From Neisseria sp. oral taxon 014 str. F0314 (GTDB lineage: Bacteria > Pseudomonadota > Gammaproteobacteria > Burkholderiales > Neisseriaceae): a stretch of 64,000 bases of DNA. Positions 39,622 to 52,105 of the stretch are shown here, one piece after another (position 1 is the first letter of the stretch; every line of letters starts with the position of its first letter). Under the pieces are notes generated by a model. That model worked only from the letters and a program-made list of their open reading frames with translations, searched no databases and was not told where the DNA came from. The stretch spans positions 1,240,001-1,304,000 of the forward strand of contig NZ_CP040504.1 of the NCBI RefSeq assembly GCF_005886145.1, written 5' to 3'. Position numbers and translations under genes: made by a program.

Positions 39622-40160
39622 AAAGGTCGTCTGAAAAGCAAAAAGCAACCTGCACAACCTATTTTCCTTGCAAAACCCTTCATCCCAACAGCCGCCCCGT
39701 CCTCTCTCCCGTGGGAGAGAGCTAGAGAGAGGGCAACAAGCCGCAAGGCTTGTATTTGGGGCGGTTGGGGGTATTGTGAAAGGTTGCCGAAATTCGGGGA
39801 ATGCCCTCTCCCCAACCCTCCCCCACGGGGGAGGGAGCAGGTTGCAGCGGATTTGGCGATTTTGGCGATTTGAAAGGCAACTTGGGTTTACAACCGTTGA
39901 TGCAGGTCGTCTGAAAAGCAAAAAAGCAGCCAATACAACCTGTTTTCTTGCAGAACCCTTCATCCCAACAGCCACTCCGTCCTCTCTCCCGTGGGAGAGA
40001 GCTAGAGAGAGGGCAACAAGCCGCAAGGCTTGTATTTGGGGAAGTTAGAGTGTTGGGAAAGATTGCCGTAATTCGGAGAATGCCCTCTCCCCAGCCCTCC
40101 CCCACAGGGGAGGGAGCGGGTTACAGCGGATTCAAGCGTTGCAGGTCGTCTGAAAAAGAA
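39622..40160. repeat. Tandem duplicated non-coding module bounded by AG-mucDUS
   Basis: Two similar copies (about 39622-39890 and 39902-40142) each start with AGGTCGTCTGAAAAGCAAAA, continue through CTTCATCCCAACAGCC and the palindrome-rich CTCTCCCGTGGGAGAGAGCT, then GCCGCAAGGCTTGTATTTGG, and end with CTCCCCCAC-GGGGAGGGAG and CAGCGGATT. A third mucDUS at 40143 closes the array. Copies diverge by scattered substitutions and a gap. No plausible coding frame is kept between copies, so it is probably a repeat family that grows with the carA-carB spacer. Confidence 0.75.
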
Positions 40161-40262
40161 TGCCCGAAACATCAACGGCAGGAATTTTTCAGGTAGCCTT
40201 TATCGCAAGGCAGATGGAACAAACGCCGCAAGCGTTTTTTCAGACGACCTTTGAACCCATCG

Positions 40263-40352
40263 GTAGGGTGTGTGCCGCAAGGCACGCACGCGGTGGGTTG
40301 GGGTTGCAGGGAAAATGAAGAACGCGTGCGTGCGTACCGCACACACCCTACA
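40263..40352. repeat. REP-like inverted repeat
   Basis: TAGGGTGTGTGCCGCAAGGC at the left and its near-complement ACCGCACACACCCTA at the right, with GCACGCACGCG / CGCGTGCGTGCG inside, form a long imperfect palindrome of about 90 bases. It resembles a REP/MITE-type element. No gene is inside. Confidence 0.6.
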
Positions 40353-40399
40353 TGAGGGCGACGGCTTGCTTGTTAATCTTTTAGGAAAGGATTTCTATT

Positions 40400-41398
40400 A
40401 TGATAAGACTAGATTCGGATTATAAATGGTGGGAAAAGACCGTTGAATATTTATTTGTTATTCAATATTTATCTATGATCTATCCGGATAATTTCTTAAA
40501 AATCGCCCCCTTAGATGGAGACCATGAACAAGCAGGTGATGTAATTCTATGCAATCCCAATAATAAGTATTATCTAATTGAATTTAAAAAAAGATCTAGC
40601 TCTCAATATGATGAATTTATAAAATTTTTAGATGTAAAATCTAAAAATTTTAAATTTCTAAAAGAGAAGTGTTCAGAAAGTGAGATAGCAAAATATCTAT
40701 CAGAAGCCCTTTCAAATGAAAATTTTGATTTTTCAAAATTAGCTAAAATTAAAATAGATCCACAATATAAAATTAAAAACTTGCAAGAATTGAAAGATGC
40801 AAAATATCATTTTGTTATATTTGCTAAACGAGAACGAGACGAACTATTTTTATATGCGCAACAATATAAAGATTATCTGAAAAAATTAGAAAATTCTATA
40901 CCGCAAACTAACTTCAAAAAAGAGTTTGACGAAAATGCTGCAAGTAGGGATGAATTTTTAGCATATGTACATGAATTTGTTTCTTTGAAAAAAGGGAAAG
41001 AACTTGTCATTGTTGATGATGGTAAATCATCATCAGCTTTTGCAAATGTTTTGGCAATAAACAGCGAAGGACAAACATGTACTCTGTTGGATATTATCAA
41101 TAGTAAAACATATCAAAATAAATATCCTCCATTGAATGTGGAAACAATACAGAAGAATTTGGATGGCATAGCAAATGAAATAAATCAACCAGATATTACA
41201 TTGCAGAGAGTAGAAGAATTAAATGAAATACTTGGAGAGTTTCGCGAATATTTGAATGATGCACAAGAAGATTTTGAAAATACACAAAACATCATTACCG
41301 AAATTGAACAATCGATTGATAGTTTAGAAAGAAATCTGGACAAATTAAAAATTGAATTAACACCAAAAGAAACTAATTCTGTTAAATTTAAAATATAA
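40400..41398 (+). CDS. PD-(D/E)xK-like protein of unknown function in the carA-carB insert
   Basis: The 332-residue, strongly AT-rich gene has AGGAAAGG before ATG 40400. Residues about 8-70 fit a PD-(D/E)xK nuclease core: E in [10 protein letters not shown] in HEQAGDVIL and the ExK pair in YYLIEFKKR. The rest is charged and helical, and the C-terminus (about 255-325) is a predicted coiled coil ([20 protein letters not shown]). No family is recognised. Base composition unlike carA/carB points to transfer. A defence or restriction role is plausible but inferred. It ends 14 bases before carB. Confidence 0.7.
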   Translation: MIRLDSDYKWWEKTVEYLFVIQYLSMIYPDNFLKIAPLDGDHEQAGDVILCNPNNKYYLIEFKKRSSSQYDEFIKFLDVKSKNFKFLKEKCSESEIAKYLSEALSNENFDFSKLAKIKIDPQYKIKNLQELKDAKYHFVIFAKRERDELFLYAQQYKDYLKKLENSIPQTNFKKEFDENAASRDEFLAYVHEFVSLKKGKELVIVDDGKSSSAFANVLAINSEGQTCTLLDIINSKTYQNKYPPLNVETIQKNLDGIANEINQPDITLQRVEELNEILGEFREYLNDAQEDFENTQNIITEIEQSIDSLERNLDKLKIELTPKETNSVKFKI

Positions 41399-41412
41399 AA
41401 GGTAAATCTCCC

Positions 41413-44628
<3,216 letters not shown>

Positions 44629-44634
44629 GGCGTT

Positions 44635-44768
44635 TCAGGCTGCCTGAAAAATATAGTGGGCTAAATATCGGGAATGAAGGTCGTTGGATGTCCTATTTTC
44701 ATTGACCATCAAAAACAGCCTGCACAAAGGCCGTCTGAAAAACAGGTTTCATCTTTTCAGACGGCCTT
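44635..44768. terminator. carB downstream terminators in two DUS dialects
   Basis: TTCAGGCTGCCTGAA at 44635-44649 is a near-palindrome that contains AGGCTGCCTGAA. A standard AG-DUS hairpin (AAGGCCGTCTGAAAA and complement) follows at 44727-44768, just before the restriction gene. Confidence 0.75.
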
Positions 44769-44804
44769 CCCACAAACCGAACAACCGATTGCAAAGGATT
44801 ATCC

Positions 44805-47800
44805 ATGTCGGCATTGCAAACACTTTTGGCATCTTTCCGCGAACAAACACAAAATGCCGCCTACCAAGGCCGCCGCGACCAAGGCACGGCTTTTGAGCAT
44901 CTGATGGTTGCCTATTTCCAAACCGAACCCTGCTATAAAGAGCTGTATCAAAACGTACAGCCCTACGGTACATGGGCAGCGAAGCATTTAAATGAATTGG
45001 ATTTAGGCGGTGCAACCGATGCTGGCATCGACTTGGTCGCTACCACTTTCACAGGCGAACACCATGCTATCCAATGCAAAAACTACGCACCTGACCACAC
45101 ACTGCAAAAGAAAGACATCGACAGCTTCTTTACCGCGTCGGGTAAAACGCACTTCAGCAACCGCATTATCGTTTCCACCACCGACAAATGGTCGAAAAAC
45201 GCCGAAGATGCACTGGAAGGGCAGCATATTCCTGTTTCCAAAATCACCCTGTCCGATTTGGAAAACAGCGTTATCGACTGGACGCAATACCACATCGGCG
45301 AACCGCCGAAACGCAAAAACAGAAAATCACTCCGCCCTCATCAGCAATCAGCGCTAACCGCCGTGTCAAACGGCTTCGCACGCGGCGAAACGCGCGGCAA
45401 GCTGATTATGGCCTGCGGAACGGGTAAAACGTTCACTTCGCTGCGGATTGCTGAGCATTTGGCCGGCAAGGGTAAGCGCGTACTGTTTCTCGTCCCCAGC
45501 CTGTCGCTGCTTTCCCAAACCCTTCGAGAATGGACGCAGGATGCTGATTTGCCGCTGCGCAATTTCGCCGTCTGCTCCGATAGCGAAGTCGGCAAATATA
45601 AAAAAGACGACGACCGCACCTTCGTCCGCCCCAGTGACTTGAACTACCCTGCCACCACCAACGCCAAAAGCCTGTATCAGGCGGCCAGCGTGCTGCATGA
45701 TGCAGAGCACATGACCGTCGTCTACTCCACCTACCACTCCATCGATGTCATTCATCAGGCGCAGGCACAATACGGGCTGCCTGAATTCGACCTGATTATT
45801 TGTGATGAGGCGCACCGCACCACCGGTGCAACGTTTGACGGCGACGACGAATCCGCCTTTGTCCGTGTACACGATGCCGGTTACATCAAAGGCGCAAAAC
45901 GGTTGTATATGACTGCTACTCCGCGCATCTATGTAGATGACGCAAAAGCAGCCGACGGCGTATCCGTTTATTCGATGGATGACGAAACCCACTACGGCAA
46001 AGAATTTTTCGTCCTCACTTTCTCACAAGCCGTATCACAAAAATTGCTGGTGGATTATAAAGTGATTGTTTTAGCAATCGACCAGGCGCATGTCGAGCGC
46101 AGATTGCAGGAATTGCTGCGCGATGATACGGGCAGCGAATTGAAAATAGACGATGCCGCCAAAATCGTCGGTTGTTGGAAAGCCCTGTCTAAATATGGTT
46201 TGAGTGGCGAAGAAGGCGCACTGTACAACCCCATGCGCCGAGCCGTCGCCTTCTGTCAGGTGATTGAGAAAGAATACAAAGGCAGCCGACACAAAGTCAG
46301 CTCCAAACTGATTGCCGATGAATTTTCCAAAGTCGTCAAGAAATACCAGCAGAAAGAAACGGAAGAATGGTTGAAAGATAATCCCGACCTTCTGACGCCG
46401 CCATCCCTAGCGATGATTTGCGAAGCCAAACATGTAGACGGCGGTATGAACGCGGGCGAAAAAGAAAGCAGGCTGCAATGGCTCAAAGCCGACATTCCCG
46501 ACAACACCTGCCGCATCCTGTCCAACGTCCGCTGCCTGTCCGAGGGCGTGGACGTACCTGCGCTGGATGCCGTGCTGTTCCTGACCCCGCGCAATTCCAA
46601 GGTTGATGTCGTTCAGTCGGTCGGCCGCGTCATGCGCCGTGCCGAAGGTAAAAAGCAGGGCTACGTTATCCTGCCTGTCGTGATTCCGCCCGGCATTGAA
46701 CCGGAAGCCGCGCTGGACAAAAACGAAAATTACAAAGTCGTATGGGACGTACTCAATGCCTTGCGTTCACACGACGACCGCTTCGATGCGATGATTAACA
46801 AATTGGAATTCAACGGAAAAGACACCGACAAACTGGAAATTGTCGCCATAACCGGACAGAATTTCAGACAAATGGAAGTGGTTTCCAAAGTTGGAAAAAT
46901 CACACCCAAAGCCAAGCGCAACAAACAAGACCAAGTTTTACGCGAAGCAAGAAACAGCTACAACATCGGGCAATCCGAAAAACCGCATCCGATACAAGAA
47001 ACCCTGCCGTTTGAAACAGGGGCAATCGAACGCGCCCTCTACGCCAAAATCGTCAAAAAATGCGGCAACCGCCACCATTGGGAAGACTGGGCGGGCGACA
47101 TCGCCAAAATCGCCCGCACCCATATTGACAGCATCAACGCTATTTTGGAAAACCCTGCCAACGAAGCCGAATGCACTGCCTTCGAAGCCTTTGCTGCCGA
47201 ACTGCGCGATGACCTCAATAACGCCGTTAGCGACGAAGAAATCGTCGAAATGCTTGCCCAGCATCTCATTACCAAGCCCGTGTTCGACGCACTGTTTTCC
47301 GATTACAGCTTCGCCGAACACAACCCCATGAGCCGCGCCATGCAGAAAGTGCTGGATTTATTGCAGCAGAAAAACCTCCACAAAGAGCGCAATACCCTGC
47401 AATCCTTCTACGACTCCGTCCACCTGCGTGCCAGCGGCATCGAAACCGCCGAAGGCAAACAAAAAATCGTCGTGGAACTCTACGACAAATTCTTCCGCAA
47501 CGCCTTCCCGCGCATGACAGAACGGCTCGGCATCGTTTACACGCCCGTCGAAGTCGTCGATTTCATCATCAAAAGCGTGGAAGACGTCTTACAGCACGAA
47601 TTCAAAAGCAGCCTGCAAGACAAAGGCGTGCATATCCTCGACCCCTTCACCGGCACAGGCACCTTCATCACCCGCCTGCTGCAAAGCGGCATCATCCCGC
47701 GCGACAGGCTGCCTGAAAAATACAAAAACGAAATCCACGCCAACGAAATCGTCCTGCTCGCCTACTACATCGCCACCATCAACATCGAATCCGCCTACCA

Positions 47801-49709
47801 CGGCATACTGGCAGGCAACATTGACGGCAATGTTTCAGACGACGTCCCCTACGTTCCCTTTGAAGGCATCTGCCTGACTGATACCTTCCAAATGTACGAG
47901 AAAGGCGACATGCTGGACGAAATGCTGGTGGACAACAGCGCACGCCGCAAACGGCAGAAAGCCTTGGATATCCGTGTCATTATCGGAAATCCGCCCTATT
48001 CCGCAGGACAGGAATCCGCCAACGACAACAACGCCAACATCGAATACCCCCATCTTGATGCACGCATCCGCCAAACCTATGCCGAACACTCCACTGCCAC
48101 ATTAAAAAATGCCCTGTATGACAGCTACATCCGCGCCATTCGCTGGGCATCTGACCGCATCGGGCAGCAGGGCGTTATTGGCTTCGTAACCAATGCAGGC
48201 TGGGTAGAAGCCAATACCGCAGACGGATTGCGCAAATGTTTGGCAGAGGAATTTTCCAGCCTGTATATCTTCCACCTGCGCGGCAACCAACGCACATCAG
48301 GCGAACGTTCTCGCAAAGAGGGCGGCAAAATTTTCGGCTCAGGCAGCCGTGCGCCGATTGCTATTTCCATACTTGTCAAAAACCCTCAGGCCGAAAAACG
48401 GGGACAGATTTACTTCCACGACATCGGCGACTACCTGACCCGCGAACAGAAGCTGGAAACCATCGCCGAACTCGGAAGCATCGGCGGCATTACCGAACAG
48501 CAGGGCTGGCAGGAAATCGTCCCTGACGAATTTAACGACTGGCTAAACCAACGCGACCCTAATTTTGATAGCTATATCAGTTTAGGAAATAAGAAAAGCA
48601 AGGATGAAATCGCTGTTTTTGAAAACTATTCAAGAGGTATTGCAACAAGCCGAGATGTTTGGTGCTACAACTTTTCAGGCAGCCTTCTGCGTCAAAATAT
48701 GCAGAATATGATTGGCTTTTACAACAGTGAAGTGGCACGTTTTCAGGCAGCCTGCAAAGGGCTACCTGAAAACCAACGACCTGATGTGAATAATTTTCTT
48801 AACTATGATGACACAAAAATGAGTTGGGATTTCGCTCAGAAAAACGACTTGCCGAAAGGAAAAACTTACACATTTACAGATAATTCTATTCAAGCGGCTC
48901 TTTATCGACCATTTACAAAAGAATGGATTTATTGCAATCGAGAGGTTAATAACCGTGTTTATCAAATGCCAAAGATTTTTCCAAATCAACATACCGTTAA
49001 TCAGGTCATTTCCGTAACAGGACGCGGTTCAACCAAAGAATTTTCCGCCCTAATCAGCAGTGAAATCCCCGATTTAGAGATGATTTCCAAAGGGCAGTGC
49101 TTCCCATCGGATGTATATGAATTTTCAGACGGCGTAGAAACAGCCGAACGAACGAACGAACGAACGAACGAACGAACGAACGAACGAACGAACGAACGAA
49201 CGAACGAACGAACGAACGAACGAACGAACGAACGAACGAACGAACGAACGAACGAACGAACGAACGAACGAACGAACGAACGAACGAACGAACGAACGAA
49301 CGAACGAACGAACGAACGAACGAACGAACGAACGAACGAACGAACGAACGAACGAACGAACGAACGAACGAACGAACGAACGAACGAACGAACGAACGAA
49401 CGAACGAACGAACGAAATTATACACCACGAAGTACCGTCCAATATCGCCATCTGCCTCACCACGACCGGCGGCAAGGGCTTCTCTGTGCTTATCACCGAC
49501 CAAATCCCCGATTTACACCTTATCGGCGACGCACAGTGCTTCCCGATGTTCCTCTACGAGACGGAGTAACCAACATGACGATTTGTATTACAGGCTTGGG
49601 CACGACCAAAGGCTTTTCCGTACTGATGACCAATGCGATACCCGATGTCCAGTTGCAGATGAACGGGCAATGCTTCCCCATGTTCCTCTACGAAACGGAG
49701 GAAGCTTAA
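44805..49709 (+). CDS. Type ISP restriction-modification enzyme (nuclease-helicase-methyltransferase), repeat-tract variable
   Basis: This 1634-residue protein has the domain order of single-polypeptide Type ISP enzymes (LlaGI/LlaBIII type). It starts with an Mrr-like nuclease (AGIDLVA at 73-79, AIQCKNY at 88-94), then a superfamily 2 helicase (ACGTGKTFTS about 203, ICDEAHRTTG about 332, QSVGRVMRRAEG about 606). A coupler is followed by an adenine methyltransferase (motif I DPFTGTGTFI about 945, NPPYSAGQ about 1062) and the start of the specificity region. From about residue 1447, 68 CGAA units encode repeated RTNE. In the present frame the end reads through to TAA at 49707-49709, overlapping the next ATG. 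The rest of the specificity domain is encoded by the next gene. It should cut unmodified DNA by ATP-driven translocation, with specificity or activity switched by repeat number. Confidence 0.88.
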   Translation: MSALQTLLASFREQTQNAAYQGRRDQGTAFEHLMVAYFQTEPCYKELYQNVQPYGTWAAKHLNELDLGGATDAGIDLVATTFTGEHHAIQCKNYAPDHTLQKKDIDSFFTASGKTHFSNRIIVSTTDKWSKNAEDALEGQHIPVSKITLSDLENSVIDWTQYHIGEPPKRKNRKSLRPHQQSALTAVSNGFARGETRGKLIMACGTGKTFTSLRIAEHLAGKGKRVLFLVPSLSLLSQTLREWTQDADLPLRNFAVCSDSEVGKYKKDDDRTFVRPSDLNYPATTNAKSLYQAASVLHDAEHMTVVYSTYHSIDVIHQAQAQYGLPEFDLIICDEAHRTTGATFDGDDESAFVRVHDAGYIKGAKRLYMTATPRIYVDDAKAADGVSVYSMDDETHYGKEFFVLTFSQAVSQKLLVDYKVIVLAIDQAHVERRLQELLRDDTGSELKIDDAAKIVGCWKALSKYGLSGEEGALYNPMRRAVAFCQVIEKEYKGSRHKVSSKLIADEFSKVVKKYQQKETEEWLKDNPDLLTPPSLAMICEAKHVDGGMNAGEKESRLQWLKADIPDNTCRILSNVRCLSEGVDVPALDAVLFLTPRNSKVDVVQSVGRVMRRAEGKKQGYVILPVVIPPGIEPEAALDKNENYKVVWDVLNALRSHDDRFDAMINKLEFNGKDTDKLEIVAITGQNFRQMEVVSKVGKITPKAKRNKQDQVLREARNSYNIGQSEKPHPIQETLPFETGAIERALYAKIVKKCGNRHHWEDWAGDIAKIARTHIDSINAILENPANEAECTAFEAFAAELRDDLNNAVSDEEIVEMLAQHLITKPVFDALFSDYSFAEHNPMSRAMQKVLDLLQQKNLHKERNTLQSFYDSVHLRASGIETAEGKQKIVVELYDKFFRNAFPRMTERLGIVYTPVEVVDFIIKSVEDVLQHEFKSSLQDKGVHILDPFTGTGTFITRLLQSGIIPRDRLPEKYKNEIHANEIVLLAYYIATINIESAYHGILAGNIDGNVSDDVPYVPFEGICLTDTFQMYEKGDMLDEMLVDNSARRKRQKALDIRVIIGNPPYSAGQESANDNNANIEYPHLDARIRQTYAEHSTATLKNALYDSYIRAIRWASDRIGQQGVIGFVTNAGWVEANTADGLRKCLAEEFSSLYIFHLRGNQRTSGERSRKEGGKIFGSGSRAPIAISILVKNPQAEKRGQIYFHDIGDYLTREQKLETIAELGSIGGITEQQGWQEIVPDEFNDWLNQRDPNFDSYISLGNKKSKDEIAVFENYSRGIATSRDVWCYNFSGSLLRQNMQNMIGFYNSEVARFQAACKGLPENQRPDVNNFLNYDDTKMSWDFAQKNDLPKGKTYTFTDNSIQAALYRPFTKEWIYCNREVNNRVYQMPKIFPNQHTVNQVISVTGRGSTKEFSALISSEIPDLEMISKGQCFPSDVYEFSDGVETAERTNERTNERTNERTNERTNERTNERTNERTNERTNERTNERTNERTNERTNERTNERTNERTNERTNERTNERTNERTNERTNERTNERNYTPRSTVQYRHLPHHDRRQGLLCAYHRPNPRFTPYRRRTVLPDVPLRDGVTNMTICITGLGTTKGFSVLMTNAIPDVQLQMNGQCFPMFLYETEEA
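48990..49709 (+). repeat. Three divergent copies of a C-terminal protein module around the CGAA tract
   Basis: Three stretches encode the same module of about 42 residues: copy 1 VISVTGRGSTKEFSALIS...GQCFPSDVYEF (about 48990-49130), copy 2 AICLTTTGGKGFSVLIT...AQCFPMFLYETE then stop (49444-49569) and copy 3 MTICITGLGTTKGFSVLMT...GQCFPMFLYETEEA then stop (49575-49709). Copies 1 and 3 are in frame 0 and copy 2 in frame +1. The CGAA tract lies between copies 1 and 2. Copy 3 has its own ATG. Confidence 0.85.
49145..49416 (+). repeat. Tetranucleotide tract (CGAA)68
   Basis: A perfect run of 272 bases equals 68 CGAA units. Because 4 is not a multiple of 3, each gain or loss of one unit changes the downstream frame. 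Slipped-strand mispairing of such tracts is the standard phase-variation mechanism in Neisseria. The run encodes Arg-Thr-Asn-Glu repeats in every frame, so no frame is closed inside it. An assembly could have the count wrong. Confidence 0.97.
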
Positions 49710-50443
49710 TGGAAAATCAAGACCTGTTCGCTGCTGAAATGCCGTCTGAAAAGCAGCCAGCACAGAAAAAGCTCGTCCGCCGCTCCGCCATCACCGACGA
49801 TGCGCTGGCACATTTCCGCGAGCCGTATTCCGCCACCGATGCCGCCCGAATCGGCAAAGAAGACATCTTCTATTACATCTACGGTCTGCTGCACAGCGAA
49901 GAATACCGCGAACGTTACGCCGACAATTTAAGCAAACAGCTCCCGCGCATCCCGCGCATGAAAAACTACGCCGATTTTTCTGCATTCAGCAGGGCGGGAC
50001 GCGATTTGGCGGCACTGCACCTGAACTACGAAACCGTACCGATGTATCAGGGTGTGAAATTTTCAGGCAGCCTGCAAGGTTTGAAACTTGCTCCGCAGCA
50101 AATCATCGGCGGCGCAGACGAAGACTTCCGTGTGGTCAAAATGAAATTTGCCAAAAAAGACGATAAAACCAAAATCGTCTACAACGGCAAAATTACTGTG
50201 GAAAACATTCCCGAAGCCGCCTACGACTACATCGTAAACGGCAAATCCGCTATTGAATGGGTGATGGAACGCCAGGCCGTAACCACCGACAAAAAATCCG
50301 GTATCACCAACGATGCCAACGACTGGGCAGCCGACACCATGCACAACCCGCGCTATCCGCTCGAACTGCTCCTGCGCGTCATCACCGTCAGCTTGGAAAC
50401 GCAGAAAATCGTCTATGCTTTGCCGAAACTGGATATTGTGTGA
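49709..50443 (+). CDS. Type ISP C-terminal specificity domain protein
   Basis: ATG 49709 overlaps the stop of the preceding gene (TAATG) and GGAGG lies just upstream, so translation is probably coupled. The 244-residue product matches the C-terminal part of Type ISP enzymes, which recognises the DNA target: KEDIFYYIYGLLHSEEYRERYADNL-like block (split here: EDIFYYIYGLLHSEEYRER, then LPRIPRMK), GRDLAALHLNYE and VERQ-like WVMERQAV near the end. In single-chain enzymes this is fused to the methyltransferase part. The frame is open upstream through 49412 into the CGAA tract, so one more repeat unit would make a full-length fusion. A DUS-containing linker (EMPSEKQPAQKK) precedes the domain. Confidence 0.82.
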   Translation: MENQDLFAAEMPSEKQPAQKKLVRRSAITDDALAHFREPYSATDAARIGKEDIFYYIYGLLHSEEYRERYADNLSKQLPRIPRMKNYADFSAFSRAGRDLAALHLNYETVPMYQGVKFSGSLQGLKLAPQQIIGGADEDFRVVKMKFAKKDDKTKIVYNGKITVENIPEAAYDYIVNGKSAIEWVMERQAVTTDKKSGITNDANDWAADTMHNPRYPLELLLRVITVSLETQKIVYALPKLDIV

Positions 50444-50510
50444 TTTAAAACCCAAAGGCCGTCTGAAAACCGTCAGACCCGCTTTCAGATGGCCTTTGAA
50501 TACAGATCCG

Positions 50511-51143
50511 TCAGTCCGTCCGGCCAGTACCGTTACCGTGTGAAACCATAGAAGCAGCGAGTGGTTTCCCAACTGTTTTTTCCTGCGATTTATTCAACGC
50601 ATACCAATCAATCTCCCGTGTGTAATACATCACCGCGAACAGCGCTGCAAACAGCAGGCAAGAGCCGGCCAGCAGGTTGTATTGCTGCATTTTTATCAGC
50701 ACAAACATCGTACCGTATGCCGCAACAAGCAGTGCCGTCATCATATGCACACCGCGCGTGGTGGCCAGCACGAAGCGCAGATACCAAAACAGTAAGCCGA
50801 TACACGCCGCCGCACCGATGGTATAAGCGGCAGTAAAGCCGACATGTTCCGCCAGCGAGAGCAACAGCAGGTAGAAAATCGACAACGCCGCGCCTACCAG
50901 CAGATACTGCACCGGATGAATACGCCATTCCTGCAGGATTTCGCTCAAAAAGAACGAAGAAAACACCAACACCACCAGCACCATACCGTATTTCACGCTG
51001 CGGACGACCATGTGGTAGCCCTCCGCCCCCAGTAGTATGCTGGACTGGTATTCGCTCCGCTGTTCGGCCAGCCCGTAAATCCACAGCAATACCACGGCAA
51101 AGGCGATACACAGGCCGATTACGCTCCATAATTTTTTCGTCAT
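50511..51143 (-). CDS. creD: CreD-like inner membrane protein lacking the periplasmic domain
   Basis: The start is ATG 51143, with GGAG eight bases upstream; an ATG at 51155 is weaker. The 210-residue product matches CreD only in its first membrane helix (KLWSVIGLCIAFAVVLLWIYG) and the C-terminal multi-helix part (FSSFFLSEIL, WRIHPVQYLLVGAALSIFYL, LAEHVGFTAAYTI, and YYTREIDWY at the end). CreD is normally about 450 residues with a large periplasmic domain between these parts; here only about 20 residues join them. It is divergent from creB, which regulates creD in enteric bacteria. Membrane targeting is clear; function is uncertain. Confidence 0.85.
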   Translation of the reverse strand: MTKKLWSVIGLCIAFAVVLLWIYGLAEQRSEYQSSILLGAEGYHMVVRSVKYGMVLVVLVFSSFFLSEILQEWRIHPVQYLLVGAALSIFYLLLLSLAEHVGFTAAYTIGAAACIGLLFWYLRFVLATTRGVHMMTALLVAAYGTMFVLIKMQQYNLLAGSCLLFAALFAVMYYTREIDWYALNKSQEKTVGKPLAASMVSHGNGTGRTD

Positions 51144-51368
51144 TTTCTGCTCCATATGAAAGGTTTTGGGCAACGGACTTCCGTTTGCCGACAGCGTCCA
51201 GTATGCCGAAACGCCGTCAATTTCCTGTGGGGCAGTTGTGAAGATTTTATGAAGATTGCAGCCTGAAAATGATGTGCAGCCTGCTACTCTTGCGTACAAT
51301 GAGCAGATGAACTTTATTTTCGCTACGGCTTGCCGCCTTGCATTGATGGCTTGTAAATTCCCTATCCC

Positions 51369-52049
51369 ATGAACCCGCATATCCTCATCATCGAAGACGA
51401 ACGCGAAATCGCCGAACTGGTCGAACTCTCCCTCGCCCGCGCCCATTTCACCGCACGCATCGCCCCCACCGCAGAGCAGGCACGGCAACTGCTCGCGCGC
51501 GAACATTTCGACCTACTCCTGCTCGACGTTGGCCTGCCCGACACCGAAGGCTTCGAACTGCTCAAAACCCTGCGCCCTCAACACCCCCAGCCCGTCATCA
51601 TGCTCACCGCCCAAGACGAAGAAACCGACCGCATCCTCGGCCTCGAACTCGGCGCAGACGACTACATCGGCAAACCCTTCAGCCCGCGCGAACTCGTCGC
51701 CCGCGTCAAAGCCGTACTGCGACGCACACAAACCCGGCCCGCCTCCGAAGCCGAATCCGCACCAGTATGGCACGACGACGCGCCCGCCTGCTGCATCCGC
51801 CACCAAGGTCGCGAACTGCCGCTCACGCAGGGCGAATACCGCCTGCTGCGCACCCTGCTGCACCGCCCCGGCCGCGTGTTCAGCCGCGAAGAACTGCTCA
51901 CCGCCATGTTCGGCGGCAACCGCCCCTCCGACCCCCACACCATCAACACCCACATCCGCGCCCTGCGCCACAAACTGCGCGCAGCCGGCGTAGCCGGCGA
52001 ACCCATCCGCACGCACCACGGGCTGGGGTACAGTTTTAACGAAACCTGA
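51369..52049 (+). CDS. creB: Response regulator CreB-like
   Basis: An OmpR-family response regulator of 226 residues. The receiver has the acidic pair in IIEDERE, the phosphorylated Asp in LLLLDVGLPD (about residue 53), Thr in IMLTAQDE and Lys in GKPFSPREL. The C-terminal winged helix has LTQGEYRLLRTLL, the recognition region SREELLTAMFG and INTHIRALRHKLR, typical of CreB. Its likely kinase is encoded 5.4 kb downstream (57466), an unusual separation because creB and creC are normally adjacent. The upstream divergent creD is a plausible target. Confidence 0.88.
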   Translation: MNPHILIIEDEREIAELVELSLARAHFTARIAPTAEQARQLLAREHFDLLLLDVGLPDTEGFELLKTLRPQHPQPVIMLTAQDEETDRILGLELGADDYIGKPFSPRELVARVKAVLRRTQTRPASEAESAPVWHDDAPACCIRHQGRELPLTQGEYRLLRTLLHRPGRVFSREELLTAMFGGNRPSDPHTINTHIRALRHKLRAAGVAGEPIRTHHGLGYSFNET

Positions 52050-52105
52050 AGTACGGTTTTCAGACGGCCTTTCAAGCTGTCGCAACCATCCACAGGAGTA
52101 ACGCC

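Noticed and set aside
39568-40196. Several overlapping ORFs of 65-149 codons in the carA-carB spacer
   Set aside because: They run through duplicated palindromic repeats on both strands and keep no consistent frame between the two copies.
49145-49416. Repeat array considered as CRISPR
   Set aside because: It is a perfect 4-base tandem run with no spacers and no cas genes.
49054-49503. Long minus-strand ORFs made of repeated Ser-Phe-Val-Arg
   Set aside because: They are the complement of the CGAA tract. A tetranucleotide run without stops is open in all six frames, so these are artefacts.
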